Below, piece by piece: positions 16,781 through 23,855 of a DNA stretch of 23,855 bases. The notes below the pieces were generated by a model, which saw only the letters and a list, made by a program, of their open reading frames with translations, was not told where the DNA came from and searched no databases. The translations under genes were made by a program, and so were the position numbers. Within the stretch, counting starts at the first letter, position 1. Every line of letters starts with the position of its first letter. This DNA comes from Paracoccaceae bacterium (GTDB taxonomy: Bacteria > Pseudomonadota > Alphaproteobacteria > Rhodobacterales > Rhodobacteraceae): assembly GCA_003561595.1 (NCBI GenBank), contig PWWF01000335.1, positions 1 to 23,855 on the forward strand, read 5' to 3'.

Positions 16781-17782
16781 TCAGGCCGCCAGCCGCTGGC
16801 CATCGGTGCCGAAATGAAAGGCGCGGGTCAGATCGGGTGTGACAAAGGCGCGTTCATCGACCACGGCGCCATGTTCGCCGAACAGCCGCACAGTGATCAG
16901 CCCATGCGGGTCCGCGCGCAGATAGATCAGCGTTTCGCCGCCCAGTTGCTCGACATGGCTGATGCGCCCCTCGATCTGCCCTTCCTCGCGCGACAGGGTC
17001 AGATGCTCGGGCCGGATGCCCAGGCTGCGGCCCGGCTGGCCAAGGGTGGGCGCATCCAGAAAGTTCATCTTGGGGGATCCGATAAAGCCTGCGACAAACT
17101 CATTTGCGGGGTTGTTATACAGCTCCATGGGCGCGCCGATCTGTTCGATGCGCCCGTCACGCAGCACCACGATCCGGTCGGCAAGGGTCATCGCCTCGAC
17201 CTGATCATGGGTCACATAGATCATGGTGGCCCCTAGTTCACGGTGCAGGTTGGCAATCTCGATCCGGGTCTGCACGCGTAATGCCGCGTCGAGATTCGAG
17301 AGCGGTTCATCAAACAGGAACAGTTTCGGCTTGCGCACGATGGCCCGACCGATGGCGACGCGCTGGCGCTGCCCGCCCGACAGTTCTGCCGGGCGACGGT
17401 TCAGATATTTCTCCAGATCCAGCATTTTCGCGGCGCGGTCCACGGCGGCGGCAACCTCGGCGCGCGGGTGGCGCGCCTGTTTCAGCCCCAGCCCCATATT
17501 GTCGCGCACATTCAGATGCGGATAAAGCGCGTAGGACTGGAACACCATCGCGATCTCGCGCTTGGAGGGCGGGACAGTGTTCACCACCTCGCCATCAATC
17601 AGCACATCGCCCGAGGTGATATCCTCCAGCCCCGCGATCATCCGCAGAAGCGTCGATTTTCCGCAGCCCGAGGGGCCGACGAACACGCAGAACTCGCCAT
17701 CCTCCACCTGCAGATCGACATCGCGGATCACATCGACCGTGCCGAAGGACTTGCAGACCTTTTCCAGCGTCATGTTGCCCAT
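16781..17782 (-). CDS. ABC transporter ATP-binding protein, MalK/UgpC type
   Basis: 333 residues. The nucleotide-binding domain has Walker [10 protein letters not shown] (36-44), Q-loop Q82 in [11 protein letters not shown], signature [14 protein letters not shown] (134-147), Walker [13 protein letters not shown] (154-165) and switch H192 in [15 protein letters not shown]. The C-terminal third is the TOBE/OB-fold region ([10 protein letters not shown], 254-263) found in CUT1 sugar importers. It would energise the two permeases encoded upstream in the same operon. GAGGGGA lies about 5 bases before the ATG; a second ATG three codons in is also possible. Encoding a dedicated ATPase in the cluster suggests it does not rely on a shared MsiK-type protein. 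Confidence 0.95.
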   Translation of the reverse strand: MGNMTLEKVCKSFGTVDVIRDVDLQVEDGEFCVFVGPSGCGKSTLLRMIAGLEDITSGDVLIDGEVVNTVPPSKREIAMVFQSYALYPHLNVRDNMGLGLKQARHPRAEVAAAVDRAAKMLDLEKYLNRRPAELSGGQRQRVAIGRAIVRKPKLFLFDEPLSNLDAALRVQTRIEIANLHRELGATMIYVTHDQVEAMTLADRIVVLRDGRIEQIGAPMELYNNPANEFVAGFIGSPKMNFLDAPTLGQPGRSLGIRPEHLTLSREEGQIEGRISHVEQLGGETLIYLRADPHGLITVRLFGEHGAVVDERAFVTPDLTRAFHFGTDGQRLAA

Positions 17783-17794
17783 ACTGTCCCCTCG

Positions 17795-18823
17795 TCAATT
17801 CGTCAGGCGCACGGGACGGCCCGTGCGCACGCTTTCATCCGCCGCCAGGCAGACCGCAACCGAGCGCAGGGCGTCACTGACATGGCGCGACAGGTCGATA
17901 TCCTCGGCAATCGCGCAGGCCATGGCAGCGGCCTGCAGATCGCACAGGCCCTGATGGCCCGGGCTGTCGTCAAAACTGCGCAGATCCTCGCCCGCGCCCG
18001 TGGGCGCGACGATCAGGTGATCGGCGGCGGTGTGCCCCTCGACATCTGCCGATCCCAGACCCTGCGGCGCGCGTAGGCTGACCGCCCCGCCGGGTGAGAC
18101 GACATCCTTCACGAAATGCGCGGTCTCGGACATCATCGGGCCCCAGCCGGCCTCGTACCAGCCGCAAGAGCCATCGGAAAACAGCACCTGAAAATGCCCG
18201 TAATTATACATCTCGGGCGCGATGTCATCCGTCAGCCGTAGTCCCATGCCGCGCACCTCATAGGGGGCGGCATCGGTGATCTGGCACATCACATCGACAT
18301 AATGCACCCCGCAATCAACGATGGGAGAGGTCGATTGCATCAGCGCCTTGTGAACCTCCCATGCCGGGCCGCTGGAGCGTTGGTTCAGGTTCAGGCGAAA
18401 TACATAGGGGCCGCCCAGCCCGCGCGCGGCCTCTATCATCGCGACCCATGTGGGATGGTGGCGCAGGATATGGCCGACCATCAGCTTGCGGCCGGTGCGG
18501 CGCGCGGTGTCTGCCACAGCCTCGCAATCGGCCACAGTTGTCGCCAGCGGCTTTTCGACAAAGACATGCGCGCCCGCTTCCATGGCGCGAATGGCAAGGG
18601 CGGCGTGGCTGTCGGAATAGGTGGCGATTGCGACCATATCTGGTTTATACCGGGCAAGCGCTGCGTCGAAATCGCGCGTCACGGGCAGATGGGCCAGCGC
18701 GTCGGGCAGGGCCACGTCCGAGCGGTTCACCAGCCCCACCAGATCGAACTCGGGCAGTTTGGCATAGGCGAGCGCATGGCTTTGCCCCATCTGCCCCAGC
18801 CCTGAAACAAGAACGCGGATCAT
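17795..18823 (-). CDS. Gfo/Idh/MocA-family NAD(P)-dependent oxidoreductase
   Basis: 342 residues. N-terminal Rossmann fold with VLVSGLGQMGQSHALAY (4-20) and the family's EKP motif at 90-92 (HVFVEKPLA). The C-terminal alpha/beta domain has DCGVHYVDVM (170-179), whose Asp and His match the usual catalytic pair. Such enzymes oxidise or reduce a sugar hydroxyl or carbonyl with NAD(P). It is placed between the permease and ATPase genes, overlapping the permease stop by ATGA, so it should act on the imported compound or a derivative. The MurNAc/GlcNAc route needs no such step, so its substrate is open. Some relatives (GH109) use NAD to cleave N-acetylhexosaminides; I see no basis to choose. Confidence 0.88.
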   Translation of the reverse strand: MIRVLVSGLGQMGQSHALAYAKLPEFDLVGLVNRSDVALPDALAHLPVTRDFDAALARYKPDMVAIATYSDSHAALAIRAMEAGAHVFVEKPLATTVADCEAVADTARRTGRKLMVGHILRHHPTWVAMIEAARGLGGPYVFRLNLNQRSSGPAWEVHKALMQSTSPIVDCGVHYVDVMCQITDAAPYEVRGMGLRLTDDIAPEMYNYGHFQVLFSDGSCGWYEAGWGPMMSETAHFVKDVVSPGGAVSLRAPQGLGSADVEGHTAADHLIVAPTGAGEDLRSFDDSPGHQGLCDLQAAAMACAIAEDIDLSRHVSDALRSVAVCLAADESVRTGRPVRLTN

Positions 18824-19656
18824 TTGACAGCCCCCCGTGTGATGCCCCGGATCAGTTGCCGAGAGAAGATCAGATACAGCACCACCACCGGAAAGATTGC
18901 CAGTGTCAGCGCGGCCAGCACGGCATTCCAGTTGGTGACATACTGGCCAAGGAAGATCTGGCTGCCCAGCGTCAGTGTCTTGGTCGCGTCACTGGGCGCC
19001 AGGATCAGCGGGAACCACAGGTCGTTCCAGATCGGGATCATGGTGAACACTGCGACTGTGGCCAGCGCCGGGCGCACAAGCGGCAGCGCGATGGTAAAGA
19101 AGATGCGGTATTCGCTCAGCCCGTCGATCCGCGCGGCATTCTTCAGGTCATCCGAGACCTGCCGCATGAATTCCGCCAGGATGAACACGGCCAGCGGCAA
19201 GCCCTGCGCCGTATAGACCAGCACCAGCGATGTCAGCGTATTGACCAGATTCGCCGCCACCATGATTTCGAGGATTGCGACCGTGCCCAGCCGGATCGGG
19301 ATCATGATGCCCAGCGCCAGATACAGCCCCATCAGCAGGTTGCCGCGAAAGCGGTATTCGGCCAGCGCAAAGGCCGCCATCGCCCCGAACAGCAGCACCA
19401 GAAACAGAGAGGCCAGTGTCACGATCAGTGAATTCTGGAAATACAGCAGGAAATTCCCCTGTTCGAGCACTGTGTGAAAGCCCACCAGATCGAACGTTTC
19501 GCGCGTGGGCAGCGCCAGCGGTTCGTTGAAGATGGCCCGGCGCGATTTCATCGAATTGATAACAATCAGAAACACCGGATACAGCGCGAGGATCGTATAG
19601 GCGATCAGGATCGCATGGGCCGCCGATGACCGCAGGATATTGGCGCGTGCAGACAT
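18820..19656 (-). CDS. CUT1 sugar ABC transporter permease, MalG type
   Basis: 278 residues with about six membrane segments: starting AHAILIAYTILALYPVFLIV, then near YFQNSLIVTLASLFLVLLF, LLMGLYLALGIMIPI, NTLTSLVLVYTAQGLPLAVF, PALATVAVFTMIPIW and VLAALTLAIFPVVVLYLIF. The EAA-type cytoplasmic loop, NAARIDGLSEYRIFFTIALP, contacts the ATPase. Start: AAAGGGG 7 bases before the ATG at 19656; a longer frame to 19731 runs back into the upstream permease and adds a cysteine-rich, non-homologous leader. It follows the MalF-type gene by 13 bases and overlaps the oxidoreductase start, so all are cotranscribed. Confidence 0.93.
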   Translation of the reverse strand: MSARANILRSSAAHAILIAYTILALYPVFLIVINSMKSRRAIFNEPLALPTRETFDLVGFHTVLEQGNFLLYFQNSLIVTLASLFLVLLFGAMAAFALAEYRFRGNLLMGLYLALGIMIPIRLGTVAILEIMVAANLVNTLTSLVLVYTAQGLPLAVFILAEFMRQVSDDLKNAARIDGLSEYRIFFTIALPLVRPALATVAVFTMIPIWNDLWFPLILAPSDATKTLTLGSQIFLGQYVTNWNAVLAALTLAIFPVVVLYLIFSRQLIRGITRGAVK

Positions 19657-19669
19657 GATCTTGCCCCTT

Positions 19670-20602
19670 TCAGAACTGGTAGCGGCGCATCCGGGTCTGG
19701 ATGCCGAACAGATACAGCGACACGCCCGCAAGGATGATGAAGAACATCACCGTCGCCACAGTCGCGCCCATATGCGGATCGCCCAGTTGCAGCTGAAAGC
19801 CAAAGAAGGTGCGGAACAGCAGGCTGCCCAGAATATCGGTGCTGTAATTTGGCCCTGCCAGCGCACCCTGCACCACATAGATCAGGTCGAACGCGTTGAA
19901 ATTACCCACGAATGTCAGGATCGACACGATCCCGATAGTGGGCAGGATCAGCGGAAGCTTGATCTTCCAGAACTGGCTGGCGCCAGTGATGCCATCCATT
20001 TCGGCGGCTTCCAGTACCTCATCGGGGATGGACAGAAGGGCGGCGTAGATCAGCATCATCGGGATGCCGACGAACTGCCAGACCGAGATCAGCGCCAGCG
20101 TGGTCAGGGCCGAGCTTTCCTGCCCCAGCCAGGGGGAAAACCAGTCCCCGATTCCGATGGCATCCATCATGTTCGGGGCCACCCCCCACAAGGGCGACAG
20201 GATCAGCCGCCAGACAAAGCCCACGATCACGAAGCTCAGGATCGCGGGGATGAATATGGCCGAACGGTAAAAGGCCGCAAAGCGCAGGCGCGGCGATGAC
20301 AGGATCGCGGCCAGCGCGATGCCGATGGGGTTCTGCACCAGCATATGGACGATGAAAAACCACAGGTTGTTCCACGTTGCGTTCCAGAACGCGCTGGACC
20401 AGCGCGGATCGGTGAACAGCGTCACGAAATTGGCCAGCCCCACGAATTCCCGCGTGTTCCCTTCGCCGCGGGTGAACAGCGACAGGTTCAGCGTGCCGAA
20501 TAGCGGGATAATCATGATCGCGGTGTAGATCAGCACGGCTGGTGCCAGAAACACGACGATATGCCAGCGGATCGGGCGCCGCGTGGTGCGGGGTCTGAGC
20601 AT
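19670..20602 (-). CDS. CUT1 sugar ABC transporter permease, MalF type
   Basis: 310 residues, about six membrane segments, beginning WHIVVFLAPAVLIYTAIMII (13-32). The EAA loop EAAEMDGITGASQFWKIKLP faces the ATPase. The segment IIPLFGTLNLSLF and the long second half are typical of MalF/UgpA-type subunits. It pairs with the MalG-type permease downstream to form the channel. Start: GGAGG 6 bases before the ATG at 20602. A strong hairpin separates it from the binding-protein gene upstream, a common arrangement that keeps binding protein in excess over membrane components. Confidence 0.94.
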   Translation of the reverse strand: MLRPRTTRRPIRWHIVVFLAPAVLIYTAIMIIPLFGTLNLSLFTRGEGNTREFVGLANFVTLFTDPRWSSAFWNATWNNLWFFIVHMLVQNPIGIALAAILSSPRLRFAAFYRSAIFIPAILSFVIVGFVWRLILSPLWGVAPNMMDAIGIGDWFSPWLGQESSALTTLALISVWQFVGIPMMLIYAALLSIPDEVLEAAEMDGITGASQFWKIKLPLILPTIGIVSILTFVGNFNAFDLIYVVQGALAGPNYSTDILGSLLFRTFFGFQLQLGDPHMGATVATVMFFIILAGVSLYLFGIQTRMRRYQF

Positions 20603-20623
20603 GGGAACCTCCGGTCAGGCACG

Positions 20624-20655
20624 CGGCGGCCCCGGGGTGGTGTCCGGGGCCGCCG
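20624..20655 (-). terminator. Intercistronic hairpin after the binding-protein gene
   Basis: CGGCGGCCCCGG (20624-20635), 8-base loop, CCGGGGCCGCCG (20644-20655): a perfect 12-bp GC stem. In the minus-strand transcript it starts 11 bases after the binding-protein stop and ends about 21 bases before the permease start. No T-run follows. It likely protects the binding-protein message or gives partial termination. Confidence 0.6.
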
Positions 20656-20666
20656 GGATCAGGCGC

Positions 20667-21920
20667 TTACTGATGCGGCTCGTACCAGGAGGACAGACCG
20701 TCCTGCAGATGCGCGCCTGCCTCTTCCGGGGTCCAGGTGCCGCGCATCACATTGGCCGAGGCGGTCCAGCTTTCGTTGGACAGGTTCGGCGTGCCGCGCG
20801 ACACGATCTGGTGGAAGGGCCGGATCGTGCTTTCGCACTGGTCGCGCCAGCCGATGAATTCCTGCGCCAGCGGGTCCTCCAGCGACACCTCGGCATCCGA
20901 GAGCGGGAAGAAGCCGGGGATCGCATTGGCAAACAGGTTCGATGCCTCGCTGCCCGCGACCCAGCTCAGGAAGGCGCGCCCTTCTTCCTGATTGGGCGAG
21001 GCCGCGTTCAGCCCGATGCCCATATCCGTGTGGTCCGAGATGAAGCAGCCATCCGTGCCAGCCGGCACGGGCGGGGGAAAGGCGCCCATTTCAAAATCGG
21101 CTTGTTCGCGAAAGCCCGCGATTTCCCAGGACCCGGCCGGATAGATCGCCGCGCGCCCCAGCGTGAACAGGTTCTGGCTGTCCGGGTAGCTTTGCGATTC
21201 AAAGCCCCGTCCCAGATAGGGCACCCAGCGCGAAAGCTGTTCAAACGGGGCGACCCATTCGTCATCGGTCAGGCGGCTTTCACCGGCGATCAGGGCTGCG
21301 CGCCCCTCTTCGCCGCGCCAGTAATTCACACCGATATTGGCAAAGCCCATGGTCGCAGCTTCCCACTGGTCATTGATGCCCATGGCCATCGGGATATAGC
21401 CGCCATCTTCCTCGATGGCATCCAGCACGGCGAAGAACTCTTCTTCCGTTTCCGGCGCCTCCAGGCCCAGCTCCTCGAATATTTCGGCGTTATAGATGAA
21501 GCCATGGATCACAGAGGCCAGCGGCACGCAGAAGGTCTGCTCGCCATCATCCGTGGACCAGGCCGATTTCGCGACATCAGAGAAGTTCTCCATCCCGTCC
21601 AGATCGGTCAGGTCCGAGAGTTGTCCGCGCTCGAACAGTTGCAGCGCCGCGTCAAAGGCGCGGCAGGTGATGATATTGCCCGCTGTGCCCGCATCAAGCT
21701 TGGAATTGAGTGCCGAGTTGTATTGCGCCGGTGCCGTGGGCTGGAAATCCAGCTGGATGCCGGGATGGGCGGCCTCGAATGCCGGGATGATCTGGTTGCG
21801 CCAGATCGAGATATCGTCATTGCGCCAGCTTTCGATCGTCAGCGTGACGTCCTGAGCCAGCGCCCCGCTTGCGCAGAGCGCAATCGCGGTGGTCAGCGTC
21901 AGTGTCTTGCGGGTGGTCAT
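20667..21920 (-). CDS. Extracellular solute-binding protein of a CUT1 sugar ABC transporter
   Basis: 417 residues. The signal peptide MTTRKTLTLTTAIALCASGA plus LA is cleaved near residue 22, leaving a periplasmic protein starting QDVTLTIESWRNDD. IIPAFEAAHPGIQLDF and the later NGVLE-free, Trp/Gly-rich lobe sequences such as GRAAIYPAGSWEIAGF fit cluster D, family 1 binding proteins. The ligand is not readable directly; genes around it suggest an amino sugar such as MurNAc, GlcNAc or a disaccharide. Start: AAGGAGG 6 bases before the ATG at 21920. A longer frame to 22019 crosses the promoter and a palindrome and is rejected. It is the first gene of the seven-gene operon. Confidence 0.95.
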   Translation of the reverse strand: MTTRKTLTLTTAIALCASGALAQDVTLTIESWRNDDISIWRNQIIPAFEAAHPGIQLDFQPTAPAQYNSALNSKLDAGTAGNIITCRAFDAALQLFERGQLSDLTDLDGMENFSDVAKSAWSTDDGEQTFCVPLASVIHGFIYNAEIFEELGLEAPETEEEFFAVLDAIEEDGGYIPMAMGINDQWEAATMGFANIGVNYWRGEEGRAALIAGESRLTDDEWVAPFEQLSRWVPYLGRGFESQSYPDSQNLFTLGRAAIYPAGSWEIAGFREQADFEMGAFPPPVPAGTDGCFISDHTDMGIGLNAASPNQEEGRAFLSWVAGSEASNLFANAIPGFFPLSDAEVSLEDPLAQEFIGWRDQCESTIRPFHQIVSRGTPNLSNESWTASANVMRGTWTPEEAGAHLQDGLSSWYEPHQ

Positions 21921-21947
21921 GGCAGTCCTCCTTGTTGCAGCATGGGG

Positions 21948-21966
21948 CAGCATGTCGGACATGCTG
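21948..21966. promoter_or_regulatory. 19-bp perfect palindrome in the binding-protein leader (operator or hairpin)
   Basis: CAGCATGTC (21948-21956), central G, GACATGCTG (21958-21966). It sits just downstream of the predicted transcription start, 27 bases before the binding-protein ATG. A further copy of GCAGCATG at 21938-21945 is a direct repeat of the left arm (21947-21954), 9 bases away. Odd-length symmetry with a central base is common for LacI/GntR-type operators; it could also fold as an RNA hairpin. Confidence 0.5.
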
Positions 21967-22003
21967 TCCGTTTTTATAAGTGCCTCCCCTGCGCGGTAGT
22001 AGA

Positions 22004-22018
22004 ACCAACGTAATACCA
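22004..22018 (-). promoter_or_regulatory. Paired TGGT(ATT) direct repeat facing the transport operon
   Basis: Read on the minus strand: TGGTATTACGTTGGT, i.e. TGGTATTA then TGGT with an 11-base period. It lies about 26 bases upstream of the leftward -10. TGGTAT is a half site known from HutC-type GntR regulators, and a GntR/UTRA regulator ends this operon. Assignment as its operator is inference. Confidence 0.4.
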
Positions 22019-22150
22019 TTTGTCCAGAATTTTCTTGGGCGAAGCGCTGAAAATCGAAGTCGGTGCGGGGTGCGCTTCCGGTTATCTTCCCGGTGTCAGG
22101 TGTTTATGGCGAATGCTTGATGTCATGCGGCGGGGGTTTAAGGGCAGGCG

Positions 22151-22181
22151 TTCTGAATTCGCTACTGCGCTCCGTTCAGAA
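22151..22181. repeat. Spaced 7-bp inverted repeat upstream of the kinase gene
   Basis: TTCTGAA (22151-22157) and TTCAGAA (22175-22181) are perfect reverse complements, 24 bases centre to centre. It lies just upstream of the possible rightward -35 region. Could be a second regulator site; 7-bp arms can also arise by chance. Confidence 0.3.
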
Positions 22182-22194
22182 ACCACTTTTCATC

Positions 22195-22213
22195 TGGTAT
22201 TGTTTTGGTATTA
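22195..22213 (+). promoter_or_regulatory. Paired TGGTATT direct repeat facing the kinase operon
   Basis: TGGTATT at 22195-22201 and TGGTATTA at 22206-22213, same strand, 11-base period. The pair overlaps the putative rightward -10 (TATTAT, 22209-22214) and ends 20 bases before the kinase ATG, a position suited to repression. It mirrors the pair at 22004-22018 in spacing and in orientation relative to its gene. Confidence 0.45.
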
Positions 22214-22233
22214 TTTGCTCCAAGGGGGCGATC

Positions 22234-23124
22234 ATGCAGCTTTTCATCGGACTGGATGGCGGCGGAACCGGGTGCCGCGCGCAGGCAGAGCTGCCCGACG
22301 GGCAGCGGACCGCGCCTGTGTCCGGTGGTGCGGCCAATGTCCATAGCGACCCGGATCGCGCGCAGGCAGAGATTGCGGATGTTCTGGCGCGTGTCATGGC
22401 GCAGGCGCGGGCATTGCTGCCTGATGGGGGTGATATCACGCCGGTTGTCGTGCTGGGGCTTGCCGGGGCCAGCGAATCAGGGGCGGCTGTGCGGCTGCGC
22501 GCGGGCCTGCCCTATGCCGATCTGACCGTCTGCGGCGATATCGAGATTTCGCTGGCGGGCGCGTTCGAGGATGGTGACGGGATCGTGATGGCTGTCGGTA
22601 CCGGGTCGGTGCTGGCCCGTCAGCGGGGCGGGCAGATGCAGCGGCTGGGCGGATACGGGTTCATGCTGGGGGATGAGGGCAGCGGCGCATGGCTGGGCCG
22701 CGAAGCGCTGCGCGCCGCCTTGCAGGCCCGCGACGGCCTGTCACCTGACGGCCCGCTGACCCGTGCGATCTGGGACCGGTTCGGCGATCTGCCCGCGATG
22801 ATCGGCTTTGCTGCACAGGCGCGCCCGTCAGATTATGCCGCGCTCGCGCCCCTTGTGCTGGAGCAGGGTCGCGGTCATTGCCCGGTTGCGGAGCATATTC
22901 TGGACCGGGGCTGCGCCTATCTGCTGCATGCGATCACGCATTTGCAGGCCGGTGCGCCCGCGATGCCGGTTGCCGCCCTTGGCGGGCTTGGCCCGGCGCT
23001 TCTGGACCGGATTACAGGGCAGGGGGGGGCTGCATTGCGCCCCGTGCCGCCCAAGGGAACGGCGCTGGATGGCGCCTTGTGGCTTGCGCGGGGTCGCGCC
23101 CGCATGACAAAGGAACTCGCATGA
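22234..23124 (+). CDS. BadF/BadG-type ATPase family sugar kinase (GlcNAc/MurNAc kinase-like)
   Basis: 296 residues, ASKHA fold. Phosphate-1 motif FIGLDGGGTGCRA (4-16), probable catalytic D102 in VCGDIEISLAGAF, phosphate-2 motif IVMAVGTGSV (117-126), GGYGFMLGDEGSGAWLG (139-155) and adenosine motif VAALGGLGPAL near 268-280. These match the BadF/BadG/BcrA/BcrD group that includes eukaryotic-type N-acetylglucosamine kinase and the clostridial MurK, which phosphorylates both MurNAc and GlcNAc. Beside murQ and an importer this is the likely first enzyme after uptake; dual specificity is inference. Start: GGGGG 5 bases before the ATG at 22234; the longer in-frame reading from 22063 crosses the promoter. 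Its stop overlaps the next ATG by ATGA. Confidence 0.88.
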   Translation: MQLFIGLDGGGTGCRAQAELPDGQRTAPVSGGAANVHSDPDRAQAEIADVLARVMAQARALLPDGGDITPVVVLGLAGASESGAAVRLRAGLPYADLTVCGDIEISLAGAFEDGDGIVMAVGTGSVLARQRGGQMQRLGGYGFMLGDEGSGAWLGREALRAALQARDGLSPDGPLTRAIWDRFGDLPAMIGFAAQARPSDYAALAPLVLEQGRGHCPVAEHILDRGCAYLLHAITHLQAGAPAMPVAALGGLGPALLDRITGQGGAALRPVPPKGTALDGALWLARGRARMTKELA

Positions 23125-23855
23125 CCCAGACATTCATGGCCCGTGAAATCGCCGAGATTCCGGCCAGCATCCGCGCCTGTATCGGTGACAATCGCGACCG
23201 GTTGGCGGCGCTGGGCCGCGACCTTCGCGCGCTGGACCCGCAGCTATTCGTCACGGTGGCGCGCGGGTCGTCGGATCATGCGGCGGGGTATTTCAAATAC
23301 GCCTGCGAAATCATGACCGGTATCCCCGTCGCCTCTGTCGGGCCGTCGGTTGCGTCGGTCTATGACGCGAAGCTGCGGCTGCCGCGCAGCGTGGCGCTGG
23401 CCATTTCGCAATCCGGGCAAAGCCCCGATATCGTGGCCATGACCCGCGCCGCGCGCGGCGCGGGTGCGGTGGCAGTGGCGCTGACCAACAACCCAGACAG
23501 CGCGCTGGCGCAGGAAAGCACGCATTGCCTGCCGCTGTTCTGCGGGCCGGAACACAGCGTGGCGGCGACCAAGAGTTTCGTGACCTCGGTCGTGGGCGGA
23601 CTGGCGCTGCTGGCCGCATGGACCGAGGATCAGGCGCTGGCACGGGCGCTGGCCGCGCTGCCAGAGGCAAGCGAACAGGCGCTTGCCTGCGACTGGTCGG
23701 CATTGTCGGACCGGCTGGTGCGCGCGCCTGCGCTGTATGTGCTGGGGCGCGGCGCGGGCTATGCGATCGCCAGCGAGATCGCGCTGAAATTCAAGGAAAC
23801 CTCGGCCATCCATGCCGAAGCCTATTCCGCCGCCGAAGTGCTGCACGGCCCGGCA
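23121..23855 (+). CDS. GlmS-like SIS-domain sugar isomerase/deaminase (NagB-II type), 5' part
   Basis: The frame stays open from ATG 23121 to the window edge, 245 codons, so the C-terminus is missing. Two SIS domains are evident: VARGSSDHAAGYFKY (46-60) with AISQSGQSPDIVAM (94-107), and YVLGRGAGYAIASEIALKFK (206-225) with ETSAIHAEAYSAAEVLHGP (226-244). There is no N-terminal glutamine amidotransferase domain, so this is not glucosamine synthase but the GlmS-like deaminase group (NagB-II/AgaS), which converts glucosamine-6-P to fructose-6-P and ammonia. The ATG overlaps the kinase stop, so they are coupled. A deacetylase (nagA) would be expected next but is outside the window. Confidence 0.9.
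   Translation, partial: MTQTFMAREIAEIPASIRACIGDNRDRLAALGRDLRALDPQLFVTVARGSSDHAAGYFKYACEIMTGIPVASVGPSVASVYDAKLRLPRSVALAISQSGQSPDIVAMTRAARGAGAVAVALTNNPDSALAQESTHCLPLFCGPEHSVAATKSFVTSVVGGLALLAAWTEDQALARALAALPEASEQALACDWSALSDRLVRAPALYVLGRGAGYAIASEIALKFKETSAIHAEAYSAAEVLHGPA

Larger units (their letters stand above)
21921..22233. promoter_or_regulatory. Divergent promoter/operator region of the amino-sugar cluster
   Basis: This 313-base gap separates the leftward transport operon from the rightward kinase operon and is AT-richer than the genes. For the leftward unit a good -10, TATAAA (minus strand, 21978-21973), is seen without a good -35, giving a start near 21967. For the rightward unit TATTAT (22209-22214) with TTTTCA (22187-22192), 16 bases apart, is a possible promoter. 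The paired TGGT repeats and two inverted repeats listed separately fall in it. The middle, 22025-22150, shows no gene or site I can support. Confidence 0.55.

Noticed and set aside
20583..22013. 476-codon plus-strand frame over the binding-protein gene
   Set aside because: Antisense to a protein with a clear signal peptide and CUT1 features.

Overview
The window is a gene-dense, GC-rich stretch of a Gram-negative bacterial chromosome. Gene content and protein signatures point to an alphaproteobacterium of the Rhodobacterales/Roseobacter kind: a stand-alone MttB-family methyltransferase without pyrrolysine, a nadA-nadB-nadC operon, an RpoH-like dnaK promoter of alphaproteobacterial type, and a CUT1 amino-sugar transport cluster. 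I cannot name the genus. I saw no rRNA, tRNA, CRISPR array, insertion sequence, prophage or attachment site; codon and base use look even throughout.

Layout. 1-110 (-): start of a DUF1007-type exported protein. 172-248: a 27-bp perfect inverted repeat. 262-3698 (-): nadA-nadB-nadC, de novo quinolinate and NAD synthesis. 3931-5499 (+): MttB-family methyltransferase. 5564-7570 (+): Dcp-type M3 metallopeptidase. 7579-7650: a nested palindrome between convergent genes. 7668-8789 (-): a protein resembling bacterial homologues of archaeal/eukaryotic release factors. 9029-12169 (+): dnaK-dnaJ. 12177-12984 (-): a small lipoprotein and a small exported protein. 13207-13956 (+): RadC. 13968-14996 (-): an anchored exported protein of unknown role. 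15150-21920 (-): seven-gene amino-sugar operon. 22234-23855 (+): a divergent BadF-type sugar kinase and the start of a GlmS-like SIS deaminase/isomerase.

The most coherent system is the right-hand third. A binding protein, two permeases and an ATPase would import an amino sugar. A BadF-family kinase would phosphorylate it, MurQ would remove lactate from MurNAc-6-P, and the SIS protein would deaminate or isomerise the resulting glucosamine phosphate. A GntR/UTRA regulator ends the operon. Together these suggest salvage of peptidoglycan amino sugars (MurNAc and/or GlcNAc) by ABC import instead of the PTS. An embedded Gfo/Idh/MocA dehydrogenase has no assigned step in that route. The 313-bp divergent promoter region holds paired TGGT(ATT) direct repeats with an 11-bp period facing each transcription unit, plus a 19-bp palindrome in the binding-protein leader.

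The second region of interest is the proteostasis block: the release-factor-like gene is divergent from dnaK, dnaK has an RpoH-like promoter, and a hairpin separates dnaK from dnaJ. All functional calls come from reading motifs by eye; no database search was run.
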